Of a stretch of DNA of 64,000 bases, positions 7,833-22,832 are shown in pieces. Source of the DNA: Gammaproteobacteria bacterium (GTDB lineage Bacteria; Pseudomonadota; Gammaproteobacteria; Steroidobacterales; Steroidobacteraceae); contig JAQGOG010000057.1 in NCBI GenBank assembly GCA_028293765.1, positions 1 through 64,000 of the forward strand. The letters are read 5' to 3'. A program made the translations under genes and the position numbers. Within the stretch, counting starts at the first letter, position 1. Each line of letters opens with the position of its first letter. The notes under the pieces were generated by a model, which was not told the origin of the DNA, did not search any database, and worked only from the letters and a program-made list of their open reading frames with translations.

Positions 7833-9797
7833 ATGTCCCTGCGCTTAAAGCTGCTGCTCCTCGGCCTGGCAACTCTCGTGCTGCCCTGGGGTGGCTGTCG
7901 TTACGCACGCGAGATGGAGTCCGCTCTGCGCGAGGGCGAAGAGAATTCGCTGCAGGCGGTCGCGCAGACGATCGCCTCGTCGCTGCAGGGGCGTAGCGAT
8001 CTGCTTTATCGCGAAGGCAAGGCGCATGTAGCCGCGGCAGCCGGCCCCTACGACCTGCAACCGATCGTGCTCACCGCGCAGCCCTTCTTGGATGGCTATG
8101 CCGGCGAATGGCCGCGCGCGCCCGCAGCCTGGGCCTGGTTTGCGAAGGGCCGGCATCGATTCGGGATTCTCACGGGCGTGTTCGAACGCATGCTCTACAT
8201 CCAGCTCGACGTGCAGGACGACCATCTCGTCTTCGACGCCGCCGGCGCGAATCCGCTCGAATCCAGCGCGGTCGGAGATCGAGTCTGGCTCGGCATGCAG
8301 GATCCCGACGGCCTCGAGCGACAGGTTTTCATCGCCGCGACCGGACCAGGCTCCGTCACCGCACGACGCATCGGGACAGGCGAATATGGACAACAGCAGG
8401 CTGTAGATGAACCGCGCATCGTCGGCGCCTGGCAACCAAGCCCGCAAGGATACCGACTCGAGGTACGCATACCGCTATCGATGATCGGTCCGCGCTTTGG
8501 TGTATTGATCGACGATCGTGACGAACGCGGCGCGACGCCCGTGAGCTACGGCACTCTGCGTAGCGACGACCTGCATACGGTTGGGCGCCTCATCGTGGCT
8601 GCTCCCGAACTCACGGGCTACCTCGCTCAGTTCATGCAACCGGGCTTACGGCTCTCGGTCGCGACGCCATCGGGGCGCTCGCTGGCCCAAGCCGACGCGC
8701 TCGCCCAAGTGACCGAGCTCGGCCCAGAGCGCGGAGTTCTCGCTCGCTTCTACCGCCGCTTCGTCGATCGTCCCGGCGAGCGAAAGCTGATCGAGTCCGC
8801 GGCGCCCATCTATGATCGAGAACACCGCGACGTCATCGGCAACCTGCAGGTCACGCAAACCGCGGATCGCTGGCTGGGCTTGCGAGATCGTGCGCTGACG
8901 CAAATGCTCAATTTCACGCTTATCACGAGCGCCGTGGCGGTCATCGCGATGTTTGCCTTCGCCGCGCGGCTCGCCGTGCGCCTTTCGCGATTACGCCGAG
9001 CGAGCGAATCGGCGTTGACCCGCGAAGGACTCGTCACGACGTTCCCGGAAACGGCCGCTCCGGACGAGCTTGGCGATGTGGCCCGAGGCTTCTCGACGCT
9101 CCTCGGCCGTCTCAACGAATACACGGGTTATCTGCGAACACTCGCGGGCAAGCTGGCGCACGAAATCCGGACCCCGCTCACGATCGTGCGCTCGTCGCTC
9201 GAGAATCTGGAAACCGAAGAGGTCCCGGCGACGGCACGCGTGTATCTCGACCGGGCCCGTCAGGGCAGCGAGCGCCTCAACGCCATTCTGATCGCCATGG
9301 GAGCCGCCACTCGCGTTGAAGAGGCCATCGGCAACTCCGAACGCTCGAGATTCGACCTGGTGCCGGTGATCGCCTCCGCCGCCGGCGCCTACGGCGCCGC
9401 TTTTCCGGAGCGTGCGTTTTCGACCAAATTGCCCGACGAACCCATCATGATCGACGGCGCTCCAGACCTGATCGTGCAGATGCTCGACAAGCTGATCGAC
9501 AACGCAGTGGATTTCAGTCCACCCGCGGCCATGATCGTCATCCGGCTTGCCCTCGAACCGCATTTTGCAGTGATGGAGGTAGACAACCCCGGTCCACCCC
9601 TCGCAGCCGAAACGCGTGCGCGGCTTTTTGAGTCCCTGTGGCAATCCCGAGGCGGCGGCGATAGTGACAGCCGCCCGCACTTCGGCCTTGGCTTATACAT
9701 TGTGCGACTGATCGCCGAATTCCACGGCGGTAGCGCCTCTGCCACGAACCTGCCGGAAGAGACGGGAGCGCGCTTTTCGGTGAGGCTCGCCAGGTAG
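7833..9797 (+). CDS. pdsS: Sensor histidine kinase of the proteobacterial dedicated sortase system
   Basis: 654 residues. Transmembrane helix 1 (about 4-22) is followed by a large periplasmic region (about 23-355) that contains FLDGYAGEWPRAP, typical of a carbohydrate-binding/DOMON-like sensor fold. Helix 2 (about 362-388) leads to a HAMP-like linker. A HisKA domain has the phospho-acceptor in LAHEIRTPLT, and the ATPase domain has the N box (DKLIDNAVDFSPP), a degenerate G1 (VDNPGPPL) and G2 (FGLGLYIVRL). The N-terminus (LPWGGCRYAREME) and overall layout agree with TIGR03785. It presumably phosphorylates the upstream regulator. The ligand is unknown; a cell-surface glycan is a reasonable guess from the CBM-like segment. 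Confidence 0.87.
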   Translation: MSLRLKLLLLGLATLVLPWGGCRYAREMESALREGEENSLQAVAQTIASSLQGRSDLLYREGKAHVAAAAGPYDLQPIVLTAQPFLDGYAGEWPRAPAAWAWFAKGRHRFGILTGVFERMLYIQLDVQDDHLVFDAAGANPLESSAVGDRVWLGMQDPDGLERQVFIAATGPGSVTARRIGTGEYGQQQAVDEPRIVGAWQPSPQGYRLEVRIPLSMIGPRFGVLIDDRDERGATPVSYGTLRSDDLHTVGRLIVAAPELTGYLAQFMQPGLRLSVATPSGRSLAQADALAQVTELGPERGVLARFYRRFVDRPGERKLIESAAPIYDREHRDVIGNLQVTQTADRWLGLRDRALTQMLNFTLITSAVAVIAMFAFAARLAVRLSRLRRASESALTREGLVTTFPETAAPDELGDVARGFSTLLGRLNEYTGYLRTLAGKLAHEIRTPLTIVRSSLENLETEEVPATARVYLDRARQGSERLNAILIAMGAATRVEEAIGNSERSRFDLVPVIASAAGAYGAAFPERAFSTKLPDEPIMIDGAPDLIVQMLDKLIDNAVDFSPPAAMIVIRLALEPHFAVMEVDNPGPPLAAETRARLFESLWQSRGGGDSDSRPHFGLGLYIVRLIAEFHGGSASATNLPEETGARFSVRLAR

Positions 9798-10365
9798 CCT
9801 CTTTCGGGTTCCCCTTGGACCTGCCGCGATTTTTCGCGCGCCAAGTTCGGTCTCCATGGGGCAAGCGCCATGCCCGCAATCAGACATTGCACCGCAAATT
9901 GCAATGTCGGTAAAATACTACATGGCAATTTGGCCTGGAATCAGTACACTTTGGTGCAGAGGATCGATGCCGTCGGTTGCAAGTCCCGGTTTCTTATCGA
10001 TATACCAAAGACTGGCACCCGACTTGCTTAGGTTTCTGGCGAGGCACCGAATTCCCGCTGTGCGTACCAGCCAACAGCCGGAACGAGATTGGGGAGGGAG
10101 CGAATAGCACAAGAAACTCGGGTGATCGACGCGGGCACGGGTAACGGCAGTTGCTAACTTGCTGCGGCTGTCAGGAACGAACGTCGCGTGCAGTGACACG
10201 CGGGCCTCGCAATTGAGGCCGGAGCCACGGACTCCAGCGTTTCAGCCGAAAGACATAGATGCCCGTGATGGCGCGACCCGCCGTGCGTACTCAGACGTTG
10301 AGTGACGCCTGCGCCGGCTGGAGCTGACAGCGGTCCACTGGGACGTCGATGAGTTGGAAGATTTA
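9798..10365. other. 568-bp region without a gene, possible plus-strand RNA ending at the 10366 terminator
   Basis: No credible ORF with family features. The right half contains short self-complementary stretches, such as GCCTC-GCAATT-GAGGC near 10204-10219, followed by further short arms. It leads directly into a strong plus-strand terminator at 10366. The only upstream plus-strand gene, pdsS, ends 568 bp earlier. The terminator may therefore belong to an unannotated small RNA or to a long pdsS 3' UTR. Confidence 0.3.
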
Positions 10366-10395
10366 AGCCCCGCCGCACGGCGGGGCTTTTTTATT
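10366..10395 (+). terminator. Strong rho-independent terminator
   Basis: A 10-bp perfect stem AGCCCCGCCG (10366-10375) / CGGCGGGGCT (10378-10387) closes a 2-nt loop as written, so the tip must open by one or two pairs. It is followed by a run of six Ts and TATT on the plus strand. The T run indicates termination of rightward transcription. The hairpin abuts the family-1 repeat. Confidence 0.8.
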
Positions 10396-10490
10396 GGCTG
10401 AAAGCGCCTGTGGCGCTTTCAGCGAGCGCGCCCAGGGAACTGTCGGGCTCGCGAGCAAAAGGCGTGGCTTTTGCTCGCGAAAAGCATGCC
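10384..10490. repeat. Twin-palindrome intergenic element, family 1, copy 1
   Basis: Two perfect hairpins lie about 25 bp apart. The first is GCTGAAAGCGCC (10397-10408) / GGCGCTTTCAGC (10412-10423). The second is CGCGAGCAAAAG (10450-10461) / CTTTTGCTCGCG (10468-10479) around GCGTGG. The same element in reverse orientation occupies 29952-30058, including the spacer (GCGAGCGC-CCCAGGGA) and flank (CGCGAAAAG). A diverged copy is at 16738-16836. It sits just downstream of gltD. Confidence 0.8.
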
Positions 10491-10581
10491 GGTTCGGGTG
10501 GCGGGACGTCTTGAGAAGTGCTCGTTCGCGCGGCGGGCGGGCGGTCACGGTGCCAACACACCGTTGGCACAACGGCCTGAC

Positions 10582-16480
<5,899 letters not shown>

Positions 16481-16737
16481 CTGTGGCCTCGATTTTCTAG
16501 CAGCGCCCGGTTCGAAGGCGCACGTCGCCGTCGGCCGCAGGCACTACGCCTGAAACGGCTCGATCGGCAATTCTTGCGGTCAGGAGACCCGCGGGGCTTC
16601 AATGCCGCGGGATAAAGCAGTCGAGATCGCCGGGGTACGAGGCCTTGTAGCCCGCGCGTTGGTCGCCTGTCTACACCGTCACTATGTACCCGATAATACC
16701 GGCCCGAGAGACGCTTTCAAGTGCGCTCTTTAATTGT
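16481..16737. other. Upstream region of gltB
   Basis: About 257 bp non-coding, presumably the gltB promoter and leader. It contains a hairpin CCCGCGG / CCGCGGG around 16589-16613. I do not recognise a riboswitch motif. Confidence 0.35.
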
Positions 16738-16836
16738 CTGAAAGTGCCCCGCGGGCCTTTCAGCAGCCAACCTGCCGATTACTTCGCCATCGGCGCTGGG
16801 CGCCCCCGGCAAAAGGCGCGGCTTTTGCCGGGGGCG
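16738..16836. repeat. Twin-palindrome intergenic element, family 1, diverged copy 2
   Basis: It has the same architecture as copies at 10384 and 29952. A CTGAAAG...CTTTCAG hairpin (16738-16763) is followed about 38 bp later by a perfect 15-bp stem CGCCCCCGGCAAAAG (16801-16815) / CTTTTGCCGGGGGCG (16822-16836) around GCGCGG. The arms differ from the other copies but stay paired, and the CAAAAG...CTTTTG core and loop style are kept. Confidence 0.65.
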
Positions 16837-16867
16837 GCCCAGCCCCGCAAGCAAGCGGGTTCACTCT

Positions 16868-17237
16868 TTATAGCCGCCGCTTAGCCTCTGGCGATGCGAC
16901 GGTGACCGATTCCAGGGCAGGCGCGATGACCAGATCCATGTCCTGCAGGGCAATGCCGCCGACCAAGACTTCGTCCGCCAGCGCGAAGGCACCGCCGAAG
17001 GAGTGGCGCCTACCGAACGAGATCTGCAGCGGGCCGACATAAGACACGCGGTGCCTGTTGCCATCCGCCAGCGTCACCCCTCGCTTCTCGACCTCCTTGA
17101 GCTCGTGTTCGACAGCGAGCGTCGGCGGGATGCAAAGGCGTGTTCGCGCCCGTATCGACGAGCGCACGAATGACGACCGACGCGAGCTCGTGCTTGCGCG
17201 GATTGCGGCGAGTGAAGTTGCTGTAAACGAGCCCCAG
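16868..17237 (-). pseudogene. Clan AA (retropepsin-like) aspartic protease, frameshifted and start-less
   Basis: The upstream part reads GLVYSNF...KHELASVV then ALVDTGAN, which contains the catalytic D-T-G of retropepsin-like proteases. The remainder continues in a different frame as LCIPPTLAVEHELKEVEKRG, TLADG, VSYVGPLQISFGRRHSF and ADEVLVGGIALQDMDLVI, and stops at 16868. Together these reconstruct a typical small (about 120-residue) bacterial clan AA protein, often found beside toxin-antitoxin genes. The join near 17130-17140 needs a frameshift. The expected initiator Met before GLVYS is CTG here. Both defects suggest a dead gene; a sequencing error could explain only the frameshift. Confidence 0.75.
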
Positions 17238-17375
17238 AGCGCCGCATTCTGGAGTGAGTGCAAGCGCGCAGGCGCGCTGCGTCGCATTTTCTTTTCCAAT
17301 CTATTGCATCGAGCGACTTCGTCCCTCAACATTCGCGCGCGTTGCGAGGTGTGGTGCCGCTCGTGACGTCCAGAA

Positions 17376-17445
17376 ATGGTCGTCCGGACTTGTGGGTGCG
17401 ACGCATGCGTCGCACGGGTTGACCCGCGAGGGGCAACCTTGGATT
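17376..17445. repeat. Intergenic repeat (family 2) with a perfect 20-bp palindrome
   Basis: GTGCGACGCATGCGTCGCAC at 17396-17415 is a perfect 20-bp palindrome. The left flank (GGTCGTCC-GG...GGGTGCGACGCA) matches the minus strand of 7690-7740. The right flank (TGCGTCGCA-GGGT-G-CCCG) matches 56163-56185. It lies between the protease pseudogene and the hypothetical gene at 17487. Confidence 0.55.
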
Positions 17446-17486
17446 GCGAGCAGGCGAATGCCTGCGGAGAGGTGTTGGCTACGTAA

Positions 17487-17867
17487 ATGAAGAAACTGAA
17501 AGTGTCGACCGACAGCGACTCTGGGCCCCGCCTGCAAGGCGTCAACCAGTATTTGGAGAAGAATTTCCCCGATTTCTTCGCCGAAGCCCGTTTCCAGGTC
17601 GGGGACGACGATTACTTTCTCTACGCCCGCTTCGGGCAGTATCTCGCTCGCACCATCGAGCAGAACCGCGCCTCTCGAGAAAAGATCAACCGCGGCTTCA
17701 CCGTCCTGAACAAGATGGCGCGCGTCTCCGCCCGCCACCCCCGCATCCGGCAGATGCTCGTCTCCGGACCGCTGGAATACATTGTCGATGCTCCAAAAGC
17801 CCGCGCGCTCGCGCGCAAGCGACTATCCCCTGTCGCACAGGGCTATATGGAAAGTCTTTGCGAGTAA
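17487..17867 (+). CDS. Conserved-looking hypothetical protein, 126 aa
   Basis: Soluble, charged protein with no signal peptide or membrane segment. It begins MKKLKVSTDSDSGPRL and includes VNQYLEKNFPDFFAEARF and DDYFLYARFGQYLARTI. Later come an alpha-helical KINRGFTVLNKMARVSARHP and an ILVSGPLEYI-like stretch written here as QMLVSGPLEYIVDAP. The pattern of aromatic and charged residues looks coded rather than random, but I do not recognise a family. The gene stands alone between the protease pseudogene and the convergent HtrA-like gene. Confidence 0.6.
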   Translation: MKKLKVSTDSDSGPRLQGVNQYLEKNFPDFFAEARFQVGDDDYFLYARFGQYLARTIEQNRASREKINRGFTVLNKMARVSARHPRIRQMLVSGPLEYIVDAPKARALARKRLSPVAQGYMESLCE

Positions 17868-17942
17868 CTGGCCGCCAGCGCAACTAGGAATGACCACCCG
17901 CGCAAGCGCGCGAGGGGGTGTTGCATAACATCGCGCGCGATC

Positions 17943-18965
17943 TCAGCGCGGCTCGCGCGGCGTGAGCTCGACGCTGAGGCTCTGGGTGCGCCGGACTATG
18001 TGAAGCGTGAGCGAGGATCCCACGGACCACCTGCTAAGGTGTCGGTGGAGCGCATCGATCCCGTTCACCGGCCTCTCGTTCACACCGACGATCAAATCAC
18101 CGGGACGTAAGTCTGAGTCGGCCGCAGGCCCTGCCTCATCGCGCGATGTGATCTCCACGGCGCGCGTAACGGATAAGCCAAGCGCCCGGACCAGGCGCAG
18201 GTCAATAGGCCGGTCCCGAACGGCAACACCGAGATACGCACGGCGCACTCGCCCCTGCGTGAGAATCTCAGTGAGAACCCACTGCGCCGTTGCCGCAGGC
18301 ACCGCGAAGCCGATTCCCTGCGCTTGCGCAATGATGGCCGTGTTGATACCCACGACCCGGCCCTGCGCATCCACCAACGGGCCACCCGAGTTGCCGGGGT
18401 TCAGGGCCGCTGTGTGCTGAATGATGCCTTCAATGAGACGGCCCTGCCGACTACGCAAGGAGCGCCCGAGCGCGCTGACCACGCCCGCCGAAACGGTGGA
18501 CTCGAAGCCGAGCGGGTTCCCGACAGCTACAGCGAGTTGTCCCACTCGCACCTGCCGCGCGGTAGCCAGCCGAGCATAGGGAAGCGCCGCCGTTTGGGCG
18601 CGAAGCACGGCGAGGTCGGTCGCGGGATCGCGACCCACGACTACCGCAGAAACGCTGCGCCCATCAATGAAGGCGACACGCGCTTCCTCTACATGCTGCA
18701 CGACATGCTCGTTAGTCAACACATAGCCGTCCGGCGTTACGACCACGCCCGACCCAGCGCCGCCGCGCGCACGCGCCGCTTCACCCGCATCGCCGCCAAC
18801 GTAAATACTTACGACCGCCGGGCCAACGTGCTCTACCGCGCCAACGACGGCCGTCGAGTAAGCATCGAGCGCGTCGTCCGAAGCAGCGGCGGCCCAAGAA
18901 TCGTCGACCGATGGGTTCTCTTCCAGCATGACCACAGGCATGGGGACCCGCCGCGGCAAACTCAA
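17943..18965 (-). CDS. S1C serine protease, HtrA/DegP-like, one PDZ domain
   Basis: 340 residues. Trypsin-like domain about 35-225 with the full triad: His87 in LTNEHVV, Asp117 in DPATDLAVL, Ser193 in NPGNSGGPL. A PDZ domain follows (about 230-335, AYLGVAV...LRPGDLIVGVNERPVNG). There is no cleavable signal peptide or transmembrane helix, unlike DegP or DegS. The protein is either cytoplasmic or its true start lies elsewhere. The usual QTDAA before NPGNSGG is QHTAA here. HtrA proteases degrade or process misfolded proteins. Monocistronic and divergent from the CPA2 antiporter. Confidence 0.9.
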   Translation of the reverse strand: MSLPRRVPMPVVMLEENPSVDDSWAAAASDDALDAYSTAVVGAVEHVGPAVVSIYVGGDAGEAARARGGAGSGVVVTPDGYVLTNEHVVQHVEEARVAFIDGRSVSAVVVGRDPATDLAVLRAQTAALPYARLATARQVRVGQLAVAVGNPLGFESTVSAGVVSALGRSLRSRQGRLIEGIIQHTAALNPGNSGGPLVDAQGRVVGINTAIIAQAQGIGFAVPAATAQWVLTEILTQGRVRRAYLGVAVRDRPIDLRLVRALGLSVTRAVEITSRDEAGPAADSDLRPGDLIVGVNERPVNGIDALHRHLSRWSVGSSLTLHIVRRTQSLSVELTPREPR

Positions 18966-19060
18966 GAGCGCCGATTCCTGCCAGAATCGCGGCTACGCAG
19001 GTTGCGCCGGCGACCCGGCCGCCTCATGTCGTCGAACCCGAAGGTGACCCGCGGAGCCCT

Positions 19061-20836
19061 ATGATTTCACTCGCCCAGACCGCCGTCCTGCTGGCCGCCG
19101 CCGTGCTGGCCGTATCGCTCTTCCGGCTCCTCAGGCTCAGCTCGATTCTCGGTTACGTCGCCGCGGGCCTCGTCATCGGGCCCTGGGGCTTGCGGCTCAT
19201 CGGCAACATCGAGAGCGTCGCCAAGGTCGCGGAGTTCGGCGTGGTGCTGCTGCTGTTCATCATCGGTCTCGAACTGCAGCCAACCCGCCTGTGGGTGATG
19301 AGGCGAATCGTGTTCGGACTCGGCTCGGCCCAGGTCCTGCTGTGCACGCTGCTCCTCGGGAGCGCCGCTTATCTCGCAGGCCTGCCGCCGACGGCGGCCT
19401 CCATCGTCGGATTCGGACTTTCGCTGTCGTCCACTCCGCTCGTCCTCCAGGTGCTCGCCGAGCGGGGCCAGCTGAAAACGCAGCACGGCAGATCGGCGTT
19501 CGGCATCCTGTTGTTCCAGGACCTCGCGGTGCTGCCGGTGCTGGCAGTCATACCTCTGATATCGCCGGTAGCCACGACGCAGGCAACCGGCGGCATCTGG
19601 TGGCTGATGCTCTTCAAACTGCTTGCGGTGATGGCGGTCGTGGTGGTCGGCGGCCGACTGCTGTTAAGGCCAGCATTGCGCGTCGTAGCACGCGTCCGCA
19701 TAACCGAAGTATTTACCGCTGCGGCGCTCCTTACAGTCATCGCCACGGCGCTGCTCGCCAATCTGGCCGGCCTGTCGATGTCGCTGGGAGCATTCCTGGC
19801 CGGCGTGCTGCTGGCCGACAGCGAGTTCCGGCACGAGCTCGAAGCCGACATCGAGCCCTTCAAGGGTCTGCTGCTCGGTCTGTTCTTCATCGTCGTGGGA
19901 ATGTCGGCCAACCTGGGTTTGCTGCTGTCGCAGCCGCTCACATTACTGGCGATCACGGCCGGGTTGCTGGCGATCAAGCTCATCGCGGTAGCTGTGCTCG
20001 CGCGTCTCACGAACCACGCCGGACAATCGGCGTGGCGCCTTGGGTTCACGCTGCCGGCCGGAGGCGAGTTCGCATTCGTGCTGTTCACACTCGCGACACA
20101 GCAGCAAATCCTCGATACCCACACCTCCGACTTGCTCATCCTCGCGGTCACCCTGTCCATGATGATGGGCCCCCTGCTTCTGATGTTCCACGATGCTGTC
20201 GCGAGCCGCTGGCTCGAAGGGCCCGCGCAACCCTTCGATGACATCGATGAACGCGACATTCCGGTCATCATCGCGGGATTCGGCCGCTTCGGGCAGATCG
20301 TGGCCCGTATCCTGCGGCTGCGGCGGATCCCGTTCACGGCACTCGACAGCAACCAGACCCATGTCGACTTCGTGCGCCGGTTCGGAAATAAGATTTACTA
20401 CGGGGATGCGTCACGCCTTGACCTCCTGCGCGCCGCGGGCGCGGAAACTGCGAAAATCTTCGTGCTGGCGATCGACGACGTCGACGCCTCCATCCGCACG
20501 GCACAACTGGTACGCGCCCAGTTCCCGAAGCTGAAAATCTTCGCCCGGGCGCGCAATCGCCAACACGCGTTTGCGCTCATGGATCTGGGGGTGACAAACA
20601 TCATTCGCGAGACCTACCTGTCGAGTATCGGCCTCGCCGGATCGGTGCTGGAAGCGTTGGGCGAGACTACGGCAGCCGCTCGCGATGTCATGCGCAAATT
20701 CAGGCAACACGACGAGACGACGCTAGCCGCGCAGTATGCGGTCAAGGATGACGAGACGAAGTTCCTGGCCACCTCGGTCGAGGCCGCTCAACAGCTGGAG
20801 AAGCTATTCGACGCGGACGAGGCGAAATCCGAGTAG
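19061..20836 (+). CDS. CPA2 monovalent cation:proton antiporter with RCK_N domain (KefB/KefC/YbaL type)
   Basis: 591 residues. A Na+/H+ exchanger membrane domain with about 12 helices (residues 1-380, including GFGLSLSSTPLVLQVL and FKGLLLGLFFIVVGMSAN) is followed by a TrkA-N/RCK_N NAD-binding domain (about 397-515). The latter opens IPVIIAGFGRFGQ and has YYGDASRLDLLRAAGA. Members exchange K+ or Na+ for H+ and are gated by nucleotides or glutathione adducts. An ancillary KefF/KefG subunit is not adjacent. The downstream DUF924 gene starts 26 bp later and may be co-transcribed. Confidence 0.92.
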   Translation: MISLAQTAVLLAAAVLAVSLFRLLRLSSILGYVAAGLVIGPWGLRLIGNIESVAKVAEFGVVLLLFIIGLELQPTRLWVMRRIVFGLGSAQVLLCTLLLGSAAYLAGLPPTAASIVGFGLSLSSTPLVLQVLAERGQLKTQHGRSAFGILLFQDLAVLPVLAVIPLISPVATTQATGGIWWLMLFKLLAVMAVVVVGGRLLLRPALRVVARVRITEVFTAAALLTVIATALLANLAGLSMSLGAFLAGVLLADSEFRHELEADIEPFKGLLLGLFFIVVGMSANLGLLLSQPLTLLAITAGLLAIKLIAVAVLARLTNHAGQSAWRLGFTLPAGGEFAFVLFTLATQQQILDTHTSDLLILAVTLSMMMGPLLLMFHDAVASRWLEGPAQPFDDIDERDIPVIIAGFGRFGQIVARILRLRRIPFTALDSNQTHVDFVRRFGNKIYYGDASRLDLLRAAGAETAKIFVLAIDDVDASIRTAQLVRAQFPKLKIFARARNRQHAFALMDLGVTNIIRETYLSSIGLAGSVLEALGETTAAARDVMRKFRQHDETTLAAQYAVKDDETKFLATSVEAAQQLEKLFDADEAKSE

Positions 20837-20862
20837 GGCGGGCTCCTGCTATCCTGCAGACC

Positions 20863-21486
20863 ATGGATGAGGCACGTCAGGTCCGGGACTTCTGGTTCGG
20901 CAAGCTGCCGATGACCTCGCAGGCCTTGAACCAGCGTCTGAAACTCTGGTTCGGCGAAGAGGCGCGCGCGGAAGTACAGCGGGACCGTGATGAAACTATT
21001 CGCGCGCGTTTCGGCGGCCTCGTCGAGCGAGCGGCGCAAGGCCAGCTCGCGAGCTGGGCTGACAGCCCGCGACGATGCCTGAGCCTCATTCTCCTCCTCG
21101 ACCAGTTTCCGCGGAATATTTTCCGGGGAACTGCTCGCGCATTCGCCTACGACGCGCAGGCGCTCGGGCTCACGCTATCCGGCATGCAATCCGCCGCGGA
21201 CGGCGCGCTCAACGTCGTGGAGCGAATTTTCTTTTATATGCCGCTTCAGCACTGCGAAGTCCGCGAGGTGCAGGACGAATCGGTCGTGGCGTATCGCCGC
21301 CTCCTCACGGAAGCCCCGCAGGAGCTGCACGACGCCTTCGACGCCTCTTTGAAGGCGGCGGAGCACCACCGGTCGATCATCGATCGGTTCGGGCGTTTTC
21401 CCCACCGCAATAAGGTGCTCGAGCGCGTCAGCTCGCCCGAGGAGGAAATCTGGTTGAAGACGGGTGACGCAACAATGGGGCAATGA
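20863..21486 (+). CDS. DUF924 family protein
   Basis: 207 residues with the family pattern: an early VRDFWFGK..., LSLILLLDQFPRNIFRGTARAFAYD at about 70, YMPLQHCEVREVQDESV at about 125, and FGRFPHRNKVLERVSSPEEEIW near the C-terminus. The family is soluble and helical (TPR-like), and its function is not established to my knowledge. It follows the antiporter by 26 bp and converges on cbpM. Confidence 0.88.
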   Translation: MDEARQVRDFWFGKLPMTSQALNQRLKLWFGEEARAEVQRDRDETIRARFGGLVERAAQGQLASWADSPRRCLSLILLLDQFPRNIFRGTARAFAYDAQALGLTLSGMQSAADGALNVVERIFFYMPLQHCEVREVQDESVVAYRRLLTEAPQELHDAFDASLKAAEHHRSIIDRFGRFPHRNKVLERVSSPEEEIWLKTGDATMGQ

Positions 21487-21510
21487 GCCAGCTGGGCGTT
21501 GGGGCCGATT

Positions 21511-21843
21511 TCACTCGTGAATGAGTCGCTCGAGTCTGCGGAGGCGTCGCTCGAGATGATGCTGCTCTTCGAGCAGCTCGACTGCGAGGGCGGCACCGCT
21601 CGCATTCACACCCAGATCACGCATTAACCTTCCAACGGTGAGCAGGCGCGGCAGCGCCGTGGCCGGAAACTGCCAGTGCTCAGGGCCGTAGCCCCGCGGA
21701 GAAACGACACCGAGATCGGCGAGCTCCACCACCGCGGTAAGCTCGATTCGGCAAATCTGACAGATTTCGGTCGCGCCGATCCAATCTCCCTCACCGAGCA
21801 AGTGGGCTTCGAGAAGATCCATCGGATCGGTCATACGCGTCAC
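21511..21843 (-). CDS. cbpM: Chaperone modulator CbpM
   Basis: 110 residues, MerR-like winged-helix fold with [22 protein letters not shown] and an end rich in [17 protein letters not shown]. CbpM binds the J domain of CbpA and inhibits its DnaK co-chaperone and DNA-binding activity. A GTG start at 21843 overlaps the cbpA stop (GTGA, 21840-21843), implying translational coupling. An ATG nine bases inside (21834) is an alternative start. Confidence 0.88.
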   Translation of the reverse strand: MTRMTDPMDLLEAHLLGEGDWIGATEICQICRIELTAVVELADLGVVSPRGYGPEHWQFPATALPRLLTVGRLMRDLGVNASGAALAVELLEEQHHLERRLRRLERLIHE

Positions 21844-22832
21844 CTAGCAAGATCGGCTCGCGGATCGAATGCGAGCGTCCGGCGCATCTCCTCGTATAAC
21901 GCCTGTGCCTCCGGCGAGTTTGCCGGCGGGAGTACAACTTTGAGCTGCACGTATTGATCCCCTGGCGGCTGACCCGGAAGTCCACGCCCGCGCAGGCGCA
22001 TCTTCTGACCAGACTGCGCGCCGGCCGGGATGTTCATTTCTACTGCGCCGGCCAGGGTGGGTACATTCACCGGCCCGCCGAGTGCCGCCTCCCAGGGAGC
22101 GACCGGCAAGGTGAGCGTGACGTCGCGGCCATCAAGCTGAAACAGCCGGTGTGGCCGGATATGCACTTCCAGGTAGAGGTCGCCCGGGCGCCCACCGCCG
22201 GGGCCGGGCTCACCCTGGCCGGCGAGCCGGATCGGCTGCCCTTCCGTCACACCGGCGGGAATGGTCACGCGTACCGTGTGAGGCCGTACCTCGAGCGTGC
22301 CGTCGGGCTTGAGGTGCGGACGCTTTAGCTCGAGAGTGCGCGTCGTGCCGCTGAAGGCCTCTTCGAGATCGATATCGACGGTGGCGTGATGATCCCGGCC
22401 CGGCCCGGGGCGACGCCGGCCCGCAGATCCGAACGGACTCTCAGCGCCACCGCCAAAGAGAGTGGAGAAGAAATCGCTGTAGCCCTCCTCCTCGAAGACA
22501 TTTTCCTGGGCGCCCCGCTGGCCTGGCCCGCGCCGTCCAGCGCCAGGACGCGGCCCCCCGCGAAATTCGAAGCCATTGGCCCAATCCGGCGGTGGCCTGA
22601 ACTGTTCGCCGGACTTCCATTCGCTGCCGAGCTGGTCGTAGGCAGCACGCTTTTCCGGATCCTTCAGGACCTCGTAGGATTCCTGCACTTCCTTGAACTT
22701 GGCTTCCGCATCCTTCTCCTTACTCACGTCCGGATGGAATTTGCGGGCCAGTCGCCGATAGGACTTCTTAATCTCGTCCGCGGTGGCCGTCCGTGCCACT
22801 CCCAGAATCTTGTAGTAGTCCCGGTATTCCAT
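21840..22832 (-). CDS. cbpA: CbpA, curved-DNA-binding DnaJ-family co-chaperone
   Basis: 330 residues from the ATG at 22832 ([20 protein letters not shown]). An upstream in-frame start exists, but its extra residues do not match the family. J domain at about 5-70 with the HPD motif in [13 protein letters not shown]; Gly/Phe-rich linker; C-terminal substrate-binding beta domains (about 120-310: [15 protein letters not shown]...). There is no cysteine zinc centre, as expected for CbpA rather than DnaJ. It stimulates the Hsp70 ATPase and binds DNA in stationary phase in E. coli. Coupled to cbpM through a 4-bp overlap. Confidence 0.93.
   Translation of the reverse strand: MEYRDYYKILGVARTATADEIKKSYRRLARKFHPDVSKEKDAEAKFKEVQESYEVLKDPEKRAAYDQLGSEWKSGEQFRPPPDWANGFEFRGGPRPGAGRRGPGQRGAQENVFEEEGYSDFFSTLFGGGAESPFGSAGRRRPGPGRDHHATVDIDLEEAFSGTTRTLELKRPHLKPDGTLEVRPHTVRVTIPAGVTEGQPIRLAGQGEPGPGGGRPGDLYLEVHIRPHRLFQLDGRDVTLTLPVAPWEAALGGPVNVPTLAGAVEMNIPAGAQSGQKMRLRGRGLPGQPPGDQYVQLKVVLPPANSPEAQALYEEMRRTLAFDPRADLAR

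Noticed and set aside
18324-19064. 246-codon plus-strand frame ahead of the CPA2 antiporter
   Set aside because: Antisense to the HtrA-like protease, with a composition rich in Arg and no motif.
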